From Saururus chinensis (taxonomy: Eukaryota; Streptophyta; Magnoliopsida; Piperales; Saururaceae), in contig CP141140.1 in NCBI GenBank assembly GCA_035235625.1, forward strand, positions 48,479,351 to 48,543,350: a stretch of DNA of 64,000 nucleotides, written 5' to 3'. Both the position numbers and the translations under genes were made by a program. Below the pieces are notes generated by a model. The model was not told the origin of the DNA, made no database searches, and saw nothing but the letters and a program-made list of their open reading frames with translations. Of the stretch, positions 10,301-22,029 are shown piece by piece. Position 1 is the stretch's first letter. Every line of letters begins with the position of its first letter.

Positions 10301-12677
10301 CCTGATCAGTGGATAATTTTTCAGGTTCCATTAAAGCTAACTGATCCCATATCCTTGTCATACATGCATAGAAGTCCTGTATGGATTGATTGCCTGGTTG
10401 TGCAGATCTGACGTCCATCTCCAAATGATAACAACGAGCAGAATTGACATACACAAACAGCTTGGCCATATGATCACATACTTCGTTTTGGAGTCTTAAA
10501 TTTGGCCAATTGGACTCCAACTTTCAATTCAACTGAATTGTTTATCCACATGACAATTATTGAATTATCGGCTTCCCATTTGTGCATTTAGACTAACACT
10601 GAAAGACTCAGGTTCATATTCATCAAACTGTACCCTAATCAAGCAGAAACAAGAAATAGACAAAACCAGCAACAAGCCAAAAAGGCTCTGAAGCAGCCTT
10701 CTTGATGGGGTTCAATAGTCTTTATGGGGGTCAACAAGATTCACGTGGTCCCCTCAGCATGCGCAAATTCTTCCAGGCATGAGCAGACACGGGCAACCAG
10801 GCACTGGCAGATATCCATCCCCCTTTGAAACTGATGAAGGTACTTTCAGACAGATAAAGAGCAGTGCAGATGGATGGCGATGTACCAAAAAAAACGGATC
10901 GGAAAACCTAGCCTCAAGCTACCATGATAGAATTATGGCATGCTTCAGAGGAAGAAGAATTCTCTGCATTGAATAATGATCAAGACAGAAGACAAATAAA
11001 GAGAAGACCATCCTCTAAATAGTCTTAGGGCCACTAATAAGAACAAAAGAATCAATTGCCCTTCACTTAAAGTGAGGACAGACCAATTACAAAATAAGAT
11101 TAAACATGGTTAACTAAAATACCCCTTAAAAGACTATCCTACTAATGACTTAACCAAATACAAGCATACAAGCAAATATTCTAACAGATTTTACTATTAA
11201 TTACAAACTAATTATCATCACCATTATATAGAACTTATGTTTCCACTGTCGCATCTAAAAGGACATAATCAGCGCAATTTCCATTACCATTTTATCAAGA
11301 ACATTGCTTATCAGTTAAGATTAAATTATAAAGGACATAAGATCATTCCACGTATTTGTTTCCAAAGATTAAGCGCCCATTGATACACACACTCCAAATA
11401 ATTATACTGAAATGGTGTTCATGGTAAGACTCTTAATTTTTCATTTGTAGTCAATACAGCTCGAGATTTTAGATTTAAAATCAAACAAAATCATTTTCTA
11501 GAGTAATATTCACAAAGTAAAAATCTTAAATCTTCACTATCAGATGGCAATGTGAATTATCAGCATTGGGTTCTGAAAGCACCTGCTACACCAATGTAAT
11601 CATGTCTACAGTTCGGTACTATTTTCACTGCTCCCACTATTGTCTCTAACATCCTAAGTTTTATTATCAATCTCCCAGTATACATTTACATCAATTCAGA
11701 AAACATGCTTCCAAAAAACAATTTCGACGTTGAACATAATTTCCTTCACCACAGACCAATTATAGGATTGAAGATTTTTTTATTAGAATTCAAGTTGTAA
11801 CATAGCTGTTTCCTATTATCAGTATGCACTAAATCTAATTCAGATACTTCGGAAATAAAAAATTTAAACAAAATATAAGATACACATCAATAAGTAAAAT
11901 CACCTCTTCAATAAAAGAGCAAACTTGATCCCTCCATAAATCAACTGAGTACACTAGCTGATTTGCCCATGGTTTAGCTTGTTGGCCAAAGCCCCATACT
12001 TCCTTCATTTCTGGGTGGTTCCCATCTGTTGCTAATGGAGCAGGGTCCTCTGAAGGCAAAGACATGCCCTGACCTAAAAAATCCAGAGCCCACACTCTAT
12101 ACTCACGACCAAGATCTTTCAACTGTTTTTCATAGTGAAAGGACCCAACACCAAAACCAGGAAGAAACAGAATTCCAGGGGCATTCACATTTTCCATGCC
12201 AGATTTCTCGTAATGCACAGAAAATTTTGGCTTCCAGTCCCAGAAACAACTGCTGATAGGAGAACTGTGATTTCCCTCTGAATCATCGGGTAGGTCTGGG
12301 ATTAAAACTTTGGTCACAACATCCTCCTCTCTCTCACCAACAGCTACTAAATTCTCACTACTGTCTGCTACATAACAATTATAGTTCTCACTGAGGGTTT
12401 TGGTCTCCCAACTATGGTGATATTTCTCAAGCAAGGCTAATAACGTTGGTCCTTTCTGCCATTCAAGACTCTCAATTTCAGAGTGAGTTGCATACCCTGG
12501 ATCCAAAGCTCCTGACGCTTTCCATCTATATTTTATTCTACATGATAAAAATTGAGGTTTTCTACAGATGAAAAGCTTGGATTGGCTGCAATTTGGAATT
12601 TTCCCAATAGATTTCCAATTTGAAGAATCAATACGACCACACAAGGACGAAGAGCAGCAAATTGATAGTAATTCCAT
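7374..12677 (-). CDS. PPH: Pheophytinase (pheophytin pheophorbide hydrolase), chloroplastic
   Basis: Coding exons, in order: 12677-11904, 9142-8916, 8206-8015, 7936-7780, 7616-7374. All four introns are GT-AG with matching phases, giving 530 residues against 484 in Arabidopsis PPH. The enzyme cleaves phytol from pheophytin a in senescing chloroplasts. Residues 1 to about 50 are Ser/basic-rich and fit a transit peptide. The alpha/beta-hydrolase core follows: LFLPGFGVGSFHYEKQL with an oxyanion-type HG-like loop, then DFLGQG. The nucleophile elbow GNSLGG (Ser270) opens exon 3. GKEDPW (Asp414) and PAGHCPHDE (His442) complete the triad. The start at MELLS matches the family N-terminus; an in-frame ATG 10 codons upstream (12707) is the alternative. 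The intron at 9143-11903 is 2.76 kb and carries a retroelement fragment. Identity rests on near-full-length similarity recalled from the family. Confidence 0.93.
9981..10520 (-). mobile_element. LTR-retroelement gag fossil in PPH intron
   Basis: The minus-strand frame has the look of a copia-type gag core: DYxxCMTRIWDQL-like wording (SIQDFYACMTRIWDQLALME) followed by RFLLTLRSDFETLRISML and a lone CSYCHEKACWK zinc-knuckle-like end. It lies in the same direction as PPH, inside its largest intron. No LTRs, primer-binding site or pol were seen, so it is a fragment of an old insertion. The coding frame is incidental to PPH splicing. Confidence 0.6.
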
Positions 12678-13520
12678 CTCACGAAAGCTCCTCTGGGGCA
12701 AAGACATAATAGAACATACTGCCAGGGGATAAGAAAATTTAAATTAGCCATTCATATAAGGAGGTCTAAAAAGGCCTTGATTATAAGAAGACATGAATCT
12801 AAACAAGAACTCGTTAGCAGCAGTCAGCAACAATCTATAATCTTCAAAACCACAGCTTGTTTCTTGATCAAAGGCTCCATTGAACATAAAAAATTGCAAC
12901 CTACAGCTAAAAATAGCCTCGTACCCTATTTTAAACCAAATAGTTAGTCTATGCAGACTACATGCGAACACAACCACTAGAATTCCACAACTCTAAACTG
13001 TACAACATCTTGATCCCTAGATGTTGACAGGACGACCTATACTTCAGAACATCAGAAAAATAAATATCTTGTAAATGCAAAAAAACATTTAAGTTCATCA
13101 CTCTTTGTACGAGCTTGGACAAAACAGCTGATACTAACAACAACAAAGGCTAGATCTAGAGGTTGCAAAGCTGCAAGTTCACAGTAATTCCATCACTAAG
13201 CTAAAATCTGAAGTTGAATCCATAAACCCAATCCAAAAGCAAGTTTCCCACAAAACCGAAAATTTAAAGAGAGAGATGTACATATGGATCGCTCTATAGT
13301 CCAAAGAAACAAGTGAATTTGAAGCGAAACTGATGTATCTGTCTACCTGCGATAGAAGAACACAAGTTTGCCTCCACGAAGAGAGATTCCTATAACTTGA
13401 GTGAATACAAGATACTATTTGAAGGGGAGAATCGTGGAAGAAAAGCTTTGAAGTGAAAAGGCTGCTATTCTGTTCTCTTCTTTCCACTGTCCTACGCTCC
13501 TCGCTATAAGACGACGAGGG
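12678..13520 (-). promoter_or_regulatory. PPH 5' leader with probable leader intron and short uORF
   Basis: A good acceptor (CCCCTGGCAG, ending at 12719) lies 41 bases before the chosen ATG. A good donor (ATCGCAG/GTAGAC) ends a candidate non-coding exon at 13347, implying a 628-bp leader intron. The leader part of exon 2 has an ATG at 12717 that opens a 12-codon uORF. Its TGA (12681-12679) is separated by one base from the main ATG, the arrangement TGAGATG. The transcription start was not located; 13390-13520 is the likely first exon. Confidence 0.4.
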
Positions 13521-13816
13521 AAGAAGAACTGACGAGGGATTTTTTTGGGGATGAATATGAAATGATTGCTTTAAAAGATAGAGAAGAGAATTTACGAAGG
13601 AAGATTATTACTGGCTTGCCTGAAATGAAGGAAACGTTGTAAGCACTAAATAAACGTGAAAAAAATCATGTCGTCATAAGTTTGTTGAGTTGGCGGCCAA
13701 AGTGGCCTCACGGCTCACGAAAAACACTAATTTTTACTCATTAATAATTATTTAATTTAATTTTTAAAATAAAATATAAATTAATTAATTTAAAATGTTA
13801 TGTAGTTAATTTTTTA
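13521..13816. other. Probable PPH promoter region, no clear motifs
   Basis: AT-rich DNA directly upstream of the inferred PPH leader. No convincing TATA box or paired operator-like sequence was seen. Confidence 0.3.
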
Positions 13817-14010
13817 TTCTCTCTGTCTTATTTAATAGTTATATTTAAAATTTTAATAAATTTTATTAAATAGTGAAACTTACATTTAGAGAAAATAAGC
13901 TGGTGATTCTTTTTTTAAGTAATTAATCATTTGAATTAAATAAAATAAAATTATTACTACAGAATAAAATTTTCGTCAAATGGAGCTAATAATTCGGAAT
14001 AGATAGGGAA
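13817..14010. repeat. Stowaway-like MITE, 194 bp
   Basis: Flanked by TA on both sides (13815-13816, 14011-14012). The left end TTCTCTCTGTCTTATTTAAT pairs imperfectly with the right end, which is TTCCCTATCTATTCCGAATT in reverse complement. The AATAGTTATATTT / AATTATTAGCTCCATTT subterminal parts also correspond. Confidence 0.6.
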
Positions 14011-14473
14011 TAATTTTTTTATACAATCGATAGAGAAACAAATATGTGGCTTTTATCTTAATGCTTAACATTTTGCATTCTTTTTGGAAAGCCTCATCAT
14101 TTTTAATTGGAGGAATCTACACACTGGGTAGCTGTCCTTTTTTAAATTTTATTAACTTATTCAATTTGTCACCACAACCGGACTCTTATAGAGCCCTATG
14201 CCTCTGCCAATCCCTGTAGTCACATAAAAAGCCCCACACAAATTAATAAACCTATTATGATATTATTAATGTCGACAAATCTATAAATTTTCATTTTCTT
14301 TTACCTACAACCATGTAAATTTCAATTGAGATCTTGAAAGAATTTTCACCACCAAATGCTTATCCTACTAATGCACTGTAAAACACACTATATGAAAGAA
14401 AATGCAAGCATCCATTCCAAGCTTTAACAAAACAGGACTTATTAGATGGGAAGAGAAGGGTTCATAGAATTTA

Positions 14474-14570
14474 ATACTCTCTTAGTCCTATATTAATAGT
14501 TGTATTTATACTTTTAATAAATTTATTTTAAAAACTGAATGTAGCTATTAATTTAAGACAAAGAAATTAT
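14474..14570. repeat. Stowaway-like MITE, partial
   Basis: The left end TACTCTCTTAGTCCTATATT is followed by AATAGTTGTATTT. The right side has GTAGCTATTAATTTAAGACA, which corresponds in reverse complement. The extreme right terminus is eroded. Confidence 0.5.
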
Positions 14571-14933
14571 CATTTTTAACATGTGGACCTTTTATATATT
14601 CATTAAAAATTCAATGGTGAAAATTTTGTGGCCCTTTCCTTGCCCCTCAACCCCATTTTGAGGGTCCCCTTTCCATCCCCTCAAGTCTTGTCCCTATGGA
14701 GCATGTGCGCATATATTTCTTGATTATAGCCTAGCCATGCATCATGCATCCAGAAGGAAAATTCTCACCAGCTATTATTCTTTGGTATTTAATATGTCAT
14801 ACTTTTATTTATATGTCCATGTTATTTTATATTTTAAAAATTATTATGGTGTATATGATAGTTATAGTTACTTGTGTGGGTGCGTTGATTTATTAGCAGT
14901 TCTATGGGGGAGGGGTTGGCTCTATGAGTTGTA

Positions 14934-15035
14934 CTCCTCCGTTGCACAATAATAGTTTTATTTATTTTTTAAAAATAAATTTATTTTAATTTATTTTAAA
15001 AATTACATAAAGCTATTAACATAAGACCGGAGGAG
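14934..15035. repeat. Stowaway MITE, 102 bp, well preserved
   Basis: Starts CTCCTCCGT and ends CCGGAGGAG, flanked by TA target duplications (14932-14933 and 15036-15037). Terminal inverted repeats of the CTCCxTCCG type with a TA duplication define Stowaway, the MITEs mobilised by Tc1/mariner transposases. Confidence 0.8.
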
Positions 15036-15037
15036 TA

Positions 15038-17529
15038 TAAAAAAACCTATTGATAATAAGCTATGAAATATTTGCTCCCAACTTACTTAACACCAATCAT
15101 TTATACTATTGGAAGAGTTTTTTATACTCCTTATCTACTATGAGCCCCAGCATAAGGAACACATGAGACAGTTTATTTTTAAGACATACATGTTTATGCA
15201 TATTAGATATTAATGTTAATAATAGTCATACTAATATGTATTAGTACGTGCGTCGTTGATCTCATAAATGAATAGCTATTGTATTTATTATGTTGAGCAT
15301 ACGGTGAGCAGGGAACATTAATAACTCTTCTAATAAGTTTAGATAAAAACATCATTAACAAATTAAAGAGAATAAATTTAATTACTTAAAATTTTATGGG
15401 ATGCGTAAACTACACAAAGCTTGGGCATTTGGGTGTAAATATGAAAACTTGTCGACAAGCCAGGCAATGACTGAAGACGAAATTTAGGTAGGCTTGCCCA
15501 CATGGAGAAGGAGAATGGCGTACGCTAAACAGCCAGCTCCACGAGTCCGCTTGCGTGTTGTAGGTGGGAAAGAGAAAGAGCCATCTAACGTGGCCAAATC
15601 TGACTTCTCTTTCCTAACTCCAAGAAGTGGGGACGCTAAGGAGCCTCCAACAAACAGCCGTGAGAAAGGAGATCACCAGTTGCCTTGGAGAAGAAAAAAA
15701 ACATCTCCCATTGACTCTTCTATCAAGATTGGTCATTAATAGAAATAAATTTTATAAGATACATAATATTTTTAATATATTAAATTTATATAAAATCGTT
15801 AATTTTTCAAACTCTTTTTCTTTTTTCTCGTAGAAATTTTAAGCCCTTTCTTTCTGTATCTCAATCTCTTTTCCTTTTTTCTCACAATCTTTATTTTCTT
15901 TGTTGTTCATTACAATGGCTACACAAATCAGGTTTGAGTCTGGTTGTAGGATTTTTGTAAGCAATCACTTACTAAGCGATTTTGAACCGCCCGACAAATT
16001 TCTGTAAGCAATCACTTTGTTCCATCTATTTTATTTTGTTTTATCGCTTAAATTCTTTTCACTGATGTAGACTGGTTGTCTTTTCAATGACTGCTCGGTG
16101 TTGCATCGCTTCCATTGAGCTTTTTTTTTCTTTTCTTTGTTGAGTAAAAAGTATTGATTGTGCTGTAAGAGAGGAGAGAAGTCAAAAAGATTCTTGGTCG
16201 TTAAGGGGCTTGCAGCTTCCTCTCCTTGCCGAAGGAGTCCAGTTTTGCAAATTCTATGGATGAATCTGTCTGTTGCTCATAATTATACATTATTAACTAA
16301 TTGATTATCAGTTATTGCAAATCTTCTCCTATTTCGAAATTGAGTGTCACCTTTCTTCTTCATCCAACCATTCTTTCAAGAAAATGCATACCTCCACTCT
16401 ACCAAATATTAGTCGACTTCGCATGTCATCCAACACTCTACCTCTTACATTAAAAGTAGATTGGAATGTTACTATGAACATCGAGGGTTTAGTAAATCAT
16501 GCATTAAGATAGTAACACATGATAATTCTTTCTATATATTTGCCACCAAGTTAAAGCATTCAAATTACTAAGTTCTTTCTTGGTAAGAAAAGATTCCTCC
16601 TATTGTGATAGTTTATTTGATATTTTAAAAAAATGGTAACAATTTCATCATTTCCTCCCAGTTTCCTGCAATTTTTTATCTTTCCCTCTTGCATGTCAAA
16701 CATGAAACAAGCTCTATGTGGATAAGAAAATGCAGTTGATATTTACACAAGGAAAATCACCACTCTCGAATTTTCCTCTTTTATTCTAGATCAAACTTTT
16801 ATCCTTATTTAGTGAAATTGACGGTTATTTCTTGAAGCTTGGAATGGGTTGGCCATGGTGCTACATTAAGTTGCCACATGACATCAAGGTGGTGTGAACC
16901 AAGATTGGTAGAATACATGGAGTTCATGGTTTGGAAAGGGTAATATTTTGGATATTTTTTCCCTTATGTTGGTATTGCCTTTCATCACTGGAGAACCTTT
17001 AACCCGTTTTATCTGAGTGTTTGGATGTGAATTTTTTTGTTATTGATAAAATTTAGCAGTTTAGTGTGTTTAATACCCGTTTTACCTAATGCTTTAAAGG
17101 TGTATACCTTTACATATGTTTGATGGATGTTCATCTTATTATGTCTTTGAAAGATATATCCTTTAAAGAAGAATGTAAATTTTTTTCCATAATGAACTTC
17201 AATTACTTGCGTGTTTCATTTGAATAAAACATTGTTTCAAGAGGTTCAACTTAAAATGACAAGCGATCACCGAGCAGAAATGGCTTCCAGGAGTGGGACT
17301 TCTCTACATCTTGAAAATGGTTGGTCTTGCTTCCATAAAATGTTTTGGTATCTGGAGCACTCCTTTACAATTAGCTAGGATAGCAACTTATGTAATATTA
17401 TGTTATCTCACATACTCCTTTACAATTAGTGGGAGCATATATCTTGAAGGGCTTTTTTCTTTATTGGGGGTGGCCTTCTACCACTTGTTCATTTTTCTTT
17501 CATTGTATTGAGAGGCTCGAAAAGTTTGT
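15038..17529. other. Unassigned AT-rich region; possible broken ribosomal-protein-like 5' end
   Basis: 15038-15480 and 16300-17529 hold nothing I recognise. 15835-15915 is a pyrimidine-rich leader followed by ATGGCTACACAAATCAG and then GTTTGA. This coding start (MATQI plus a split Ser codon) and a TC-rich leader resemble the first exon of plant RPS3 genes. Near 16165-16265 a stretch with GAGAGAAG and CAGTTTTGCAAATTCTATGG weakly recalls an internal RPS3 exon. No continuous frame is present. At best this is a decayed fragment, and chance similarity is quite possible. Confidence 0.2.
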
Positions 17530-20400
17530 TCTTTTTTTCATATGATATACACATCTTAAAAATCAATAAAGAATAGTCTATCCATCTAAGTACAAGTTTG
17601 TCCTCAATTTGAAAATAAATAACTAAGTTAACTCTCACGCTAAATATACAATTACTAAAATTGTGGAGATGAGGAACAACATCCCACACTTGCCTACAAC
17701 CAACTAAACCAAATAACTAAATAACAACGATGAAACCTCTCTACCCTCAGGAGAAGAGTTTCCAAAAGAACAAAAGGTTTTATTAATATTTTTGAATCGG
17801 GCCAACATCACCCAATGTTAGTTACCTACATACTCATCAGGCAACATCTCTAATGTTTCCAAAAAGATTAGATCCAAACAAAGTTCTGCCTAGAAACTAC
17901 AGTATCTCAAGAAGTATAGCATCAAACATGCAATGTTTAAGTATTTTTAATCAACCTACATTTTATGCAAGTCATTTAATTATTCCACTTGTACTAATTA
18001 AAATACATAGCAATCAATGTCATTAATTATCTCACAACCCTTGTTCAATAATTAATACTCATGTCTAATTTTTAGGACATACATGCACATCATATGCCAA
18101 CTAAAATGACATTGACACTAACCACTTTTTATTGTTTTGACCCAACTCTATGTGTAATATAATATAAATATGTGTTCACTTAGAAATAACTCGATTCTCA
18201 AAGAAATCCCCATATACAGAACTCCAACATTAGAGTAGACTGCTTAACAATAGATTTACCTAAATCCTCAAGGTTCTCAATAGCCTACTATGAATCTGGA
18301 GAAGATGATCACAATTGTGCTCATGGACATAGATTGATGAGAAACACAAGTCTTCTATCTTCAATGTTGCTCATGCAACTCCATTTTTTGTACACACTAT
18401 ATAGTCCTGTGAAGACATGCGAGAAACCTGCGGTAAAGACCTCGCTAGCCAATATCCAAACCATCGTGGCAGTGAAGAAAATGTACAAGTATCACAATCT
18501 CTAACCTCCCAACTCTGGAAAAAATGTCCTCAAATACATGAATAATGTATAACCCATAGAAGCCTAAGGTCTTTATGGCCACTAGCTCCCCCAAATATTC
18601 GAGACTTATACTAGATTAGTTTTATTTAGTCAAGTATTTGTCCAACCAATTGGGACCTCTTTACATTGTGAATTAGCCCAATAAATAGCTCATCTAATGA
18701 GCTATGACTCAAAGAATATCTCAAACCCTAATAGTCACCATGAGACTAGGGTAAACTCCCATAACTACCATCAGTTCATTAACCAAGGTAGCTTCTATAT
18801 TAGGTCCCTGTTCACTCCATGAACCGTCACAAACCCTATTGAGGGTATTTTAGTATTTATCTTGATTATATGTTCTCCCCCCAATCCAACGACAACCAAT
18901 ATCTCTTAATTAATCTTCATTAATATCAAGTTACCATTATAAATCAACGTGTCAATAATAAAAAAAATACATTAAAGTAATTAACATAAATAACATGAAG
19001 TCACACAAGCCTATAAATAATAAATTAAGGCCCATTGCACTCATTTGTAGGGCTAGGGCTTTGCAAAAGCCTAAGAATGTAAATAACTCTAACGCATCAT
19101 GTAATTTATGTATATATTACCCTTGTAGATTGATGTACTTAATTGTAGATACGTGTGATACACTACCTTAAATTCTAATAATTAAGGTTCTTCCCCTTGT
19201 TTCCCTTGACACTGTGACCTATAATTGTCTTCGTGTTACCTACTGGTGACACCCCTTCCATATAAAAGCCCATTGTATTTTAGGGTGCCCCAAACTCTGC
19301 TAGGGCTAGGGTATCTGTTTCAATAAAAATAGAATAAACTGCCCCTAAGGGCATTAGGATAATTCTACCACCTTGGGTATAATATTCTCTTTTAGGACTC
19401 TAGTCATCCTACTGTCATTCTATTAATTTTAAGTCATTGCCCTCTCCCAAGGTTTCTCTCTCAAGTTGACTCACACTTCCATTCACATGAATGTGGGCGG
19501 TCCGCTTATAGGGGTATTTTTTGTTACTTTGTTCAAAGCCTTATTAACATTCAATGGGACCAAAATTAGGCTCAAGGGTACTACTTGACATCATAGACCC
19601 GGTGTAATTTTTCTGGCATTTAATTGGGTCATGAACCCCTTGAACCAACCCTGACAATTTACCCTGAACCCTAGGGGCAAAATAGTTACTTATCCACTTA
19701 CTAGTATTTTTCATCTCTATGTGTTTTAGTATATATTTAGGGTACACATTAAACTCTTACTAGAAATTTTCCCAATTTTTAAATCCACTCATAGACCCTT
19801 GAACCGGAGCCCCCAAGTCGAGTAAGTGAATGTTACATGACAATTTAAATATAAGGGATAAAATGATCATTTTATAGACTTTGAGATTTTTTCCAGATAT
19901 GAAACTTGGTCAAGACACTCCCACCCCTCTCTAGATACATTTGTAATTTTTTAGAATTTTTTAGACACTTATACCCTCCTAAATCAGACCCAGTTCAATG
20001 GTAATCTTTTTTTAAGAACCGGTTTGGGTCAGAATGGGTCGGGTGACCCAACCTAAATCCGGACCCGATGACCTGTGATGTGGGTCTTCCTTTCCATGTC
20101 CAGCCAGAGGCCTACTAGCCTATGGAAGTGCCACCCCTAGCCACCACTGCAGGGTTGGAGATGGGCCACTAGTGGTGATCCTGATGGGCCTGGCCTCGCT
20201 ACCAACCGAGCCACAAAATTCTCCCCCTCCACGTGGTCCACCAGAGGTTGGTGGTGCCGCCCTTGGCCGCAGAGGGTGCCGGGGGGGGGGGGGGGGGGTG
20301 TTGGGCCTCACTAGATCACCGCTTGGTGGCGATTCAAATGAGGCTAGCCTTGCCGCCGCTCGGTGCCCGACCGAGGCTGAAAGTTCCGTCTTCCCCTTTT
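17530..20400 (-). mobile_element. Decayed long gypsy-type LTR, reverse orientation
   Basis: Read in reverse complement, this stretch follows the LTR at 39359-48026 over most of its length. Examples are CATCxCCCGATGTTAGTTGCC-like wording at 17800-17850, the CTAAGTACAAGTxTGTC block at 17580, and the GACCCAGTTCA block near 19990. It is diverged and has lost at least one end, so limits are approximate and no target duplication was found. It carries no coding domains and is probably an old solo LTR or LTR fragment. Confidence 0.6.
20281..20298 (+). repeat. G18 homopolymer
   Basis: Eighteen consecutive G residues in the GC-rich part of the reverse LTR. The exact length is likely unreliable in sequence reads. 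Confidence 0.9.
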
Positions 20401-21189
20401 TTTTAATCTAGCCATTGCTAGTGCAGCAGCTAGACAATAGGCTAGGCCTAACCGGATCACCCTCATTTGGTGATTCTGGAGGCCTTAGTCTCATCTCTGG
20501 CAGATGGCTTCCCTTCCGCCGCACTGCCCCGAACAGAGCCACAAACAGTTCTGTCCCACACAGGTGGAGCACCCACGCTCCTCTATCCCTTTCTCTCACA
20601 GGTAGCATGTGGAGGCTTCGCTGTGGGAACACAAAGCCGGGGCCTTTCCTCATGACAACTACATGCACGAGGACAAGCAGTCTGCCGATAACCAGATACA
20701 AAGGTTTTACCTATTGAGCTGCAGAGATCTAACTACCTATAATTTTATTGTGGTAAAACCATAATTTGGGAGCAGGATTAAAAAGAATTTTTAAAATTTG
20801 GGTCATGACAGTTGGACCAACTAACAATTTTCCCGAAGGAAGAATTCCCAAAATGGATGAAGTGGATAACGAATAAAGTATTCCACCAATGCCTTTGACA
20901 GTTGGGGCAGGAAAGGGGGGGAAGTGGTAACCCTCCATCGTGTGCAATCATATAAAGAAAGTTAGAGTGGACAACCCCAACAAGCCCAGAATGTTCCTCG
21001 TAAGAGCTGAATTTAATTATTGCAAAGAATTCAAATCATGGGAACCGAGAGAGGGGTACCGGACATCTTCTCTAACATGCTAGAGCATGCTTAGCCAAGA
21101 ATAAACTAAAGAACCCAAAACAAGCACAGCTAAGTGCCATAAGCATCTCTTCCATAGTACTTTTAATTTAATCAAGATACAAATTGGAG
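20400..21189. other. Unassigned; includes an LTR-like terminus at 20809
   Basis: 20400-20720 is GC-richer with frames in both strands that show no domain. The stretch ending GGGTCATGACA at 20809 resembles the LTR end GGGTCGTGACA at 48026, including the A-rich sequence just before it. It may therefore be the tail of another LTR fragment in plus orientation. 20810-21189 shows nothing recognisable. Confidence 0.35.
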
Positions 21190-22000
21190 GAAGCTTATGA
21201 AGCACATTGTGTGTGCCAAGCAATCATTCTCATTCATTGATGAAGAATTATTAGCAACTTATGTGAGGCAAGCTCTTAACCCGGCCTTCCATAAAATTAT
21301 GCGTAACACTTTTCAGAAAGATATTATCAAACTACACAAGGAGTACAAGATACAACTTATGAACCCCTACTTACAATTCCAAATAAAATTTCTTTAACTT
21401 CCAATATTTGGACTAGTAATCAAGATATCGGATATTCAAGTGTTACAACTAATTTTATTGATGAAACATGGAGATTAAATAAGAGAATAATATATTTTAA
21501 CATGATAGAGTATCCTTATTCTACCTCAATTATTTAAAAATCATGGACTTTTGTTTTAAATAAATACAACATTAAATAAAAATTTATTTCTATTACTTTA
21601 GATAATACATCTAATAATAATTTAATAGTAAAACTTTTAGAATCTCATCATGATAACATTCGTACACTAGAGTCCCTTATATTTCATATTAGATGTACAT
21701 CTCACATAATTAATTAATTTATTCAAGATGGTTAACTTTATATTCAATTAATTAAAAATATTTTGTTGCATATTACTTCTTCACCCTCTAGAATACAAGA
21801 ATTTAGACACTTGTGTAAAATGCATGGTAAGAAATATAAAAAATTTAAATTAGATGTTTGTCATAGGTGTAATAACATATATTTAATGTTGAAATCTTAT
21901 GAAGGATTAGAAACTTTAATAATAAGTTGGGCTGTAGAAAAGTTAGCTAATATAAGAAACTTTCATTCAATTTTACCTTTCCCAATTCTTCCCCATTGAA
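21190..22000 (+). pseudogene. hAT (Ac-like) transposase remnant, plus strand
   Basis: Translation gives hAT-typical phrases in the correct order: FSFIDEELLATYVRQALNP (21.2 kb); SNIWTSNQDIGYSSVTTNFI with ETWRLNKRII (21.4-21.5 kb, the catalytic-region TSDxWT..N block); SITLDNTSNN (21.6 kb); HIRCTSHIIN (21.69 kb); and SSPSRIQEFR..NNIYLMLKSYE (21.78-21.9 kb). Between them there are several stops and frameshifts (for example TTTAA stops near 21395 and 21535), so it is a dead gene. The BED finger and the C-terminal dimerisation domain are not seen on this strand. No terminal inverted repeats or 8-bp duplications were found. Confidence 0.75.
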
Positions 22001-22029
22001 TGTAGAGAAATAAAACTCGAATCATTCTC

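Noticed and set aside
10779-10976. Short plus-strand frame in the PPH intron
   Set aside because: No domain, no splice support, and opposite to the gene.
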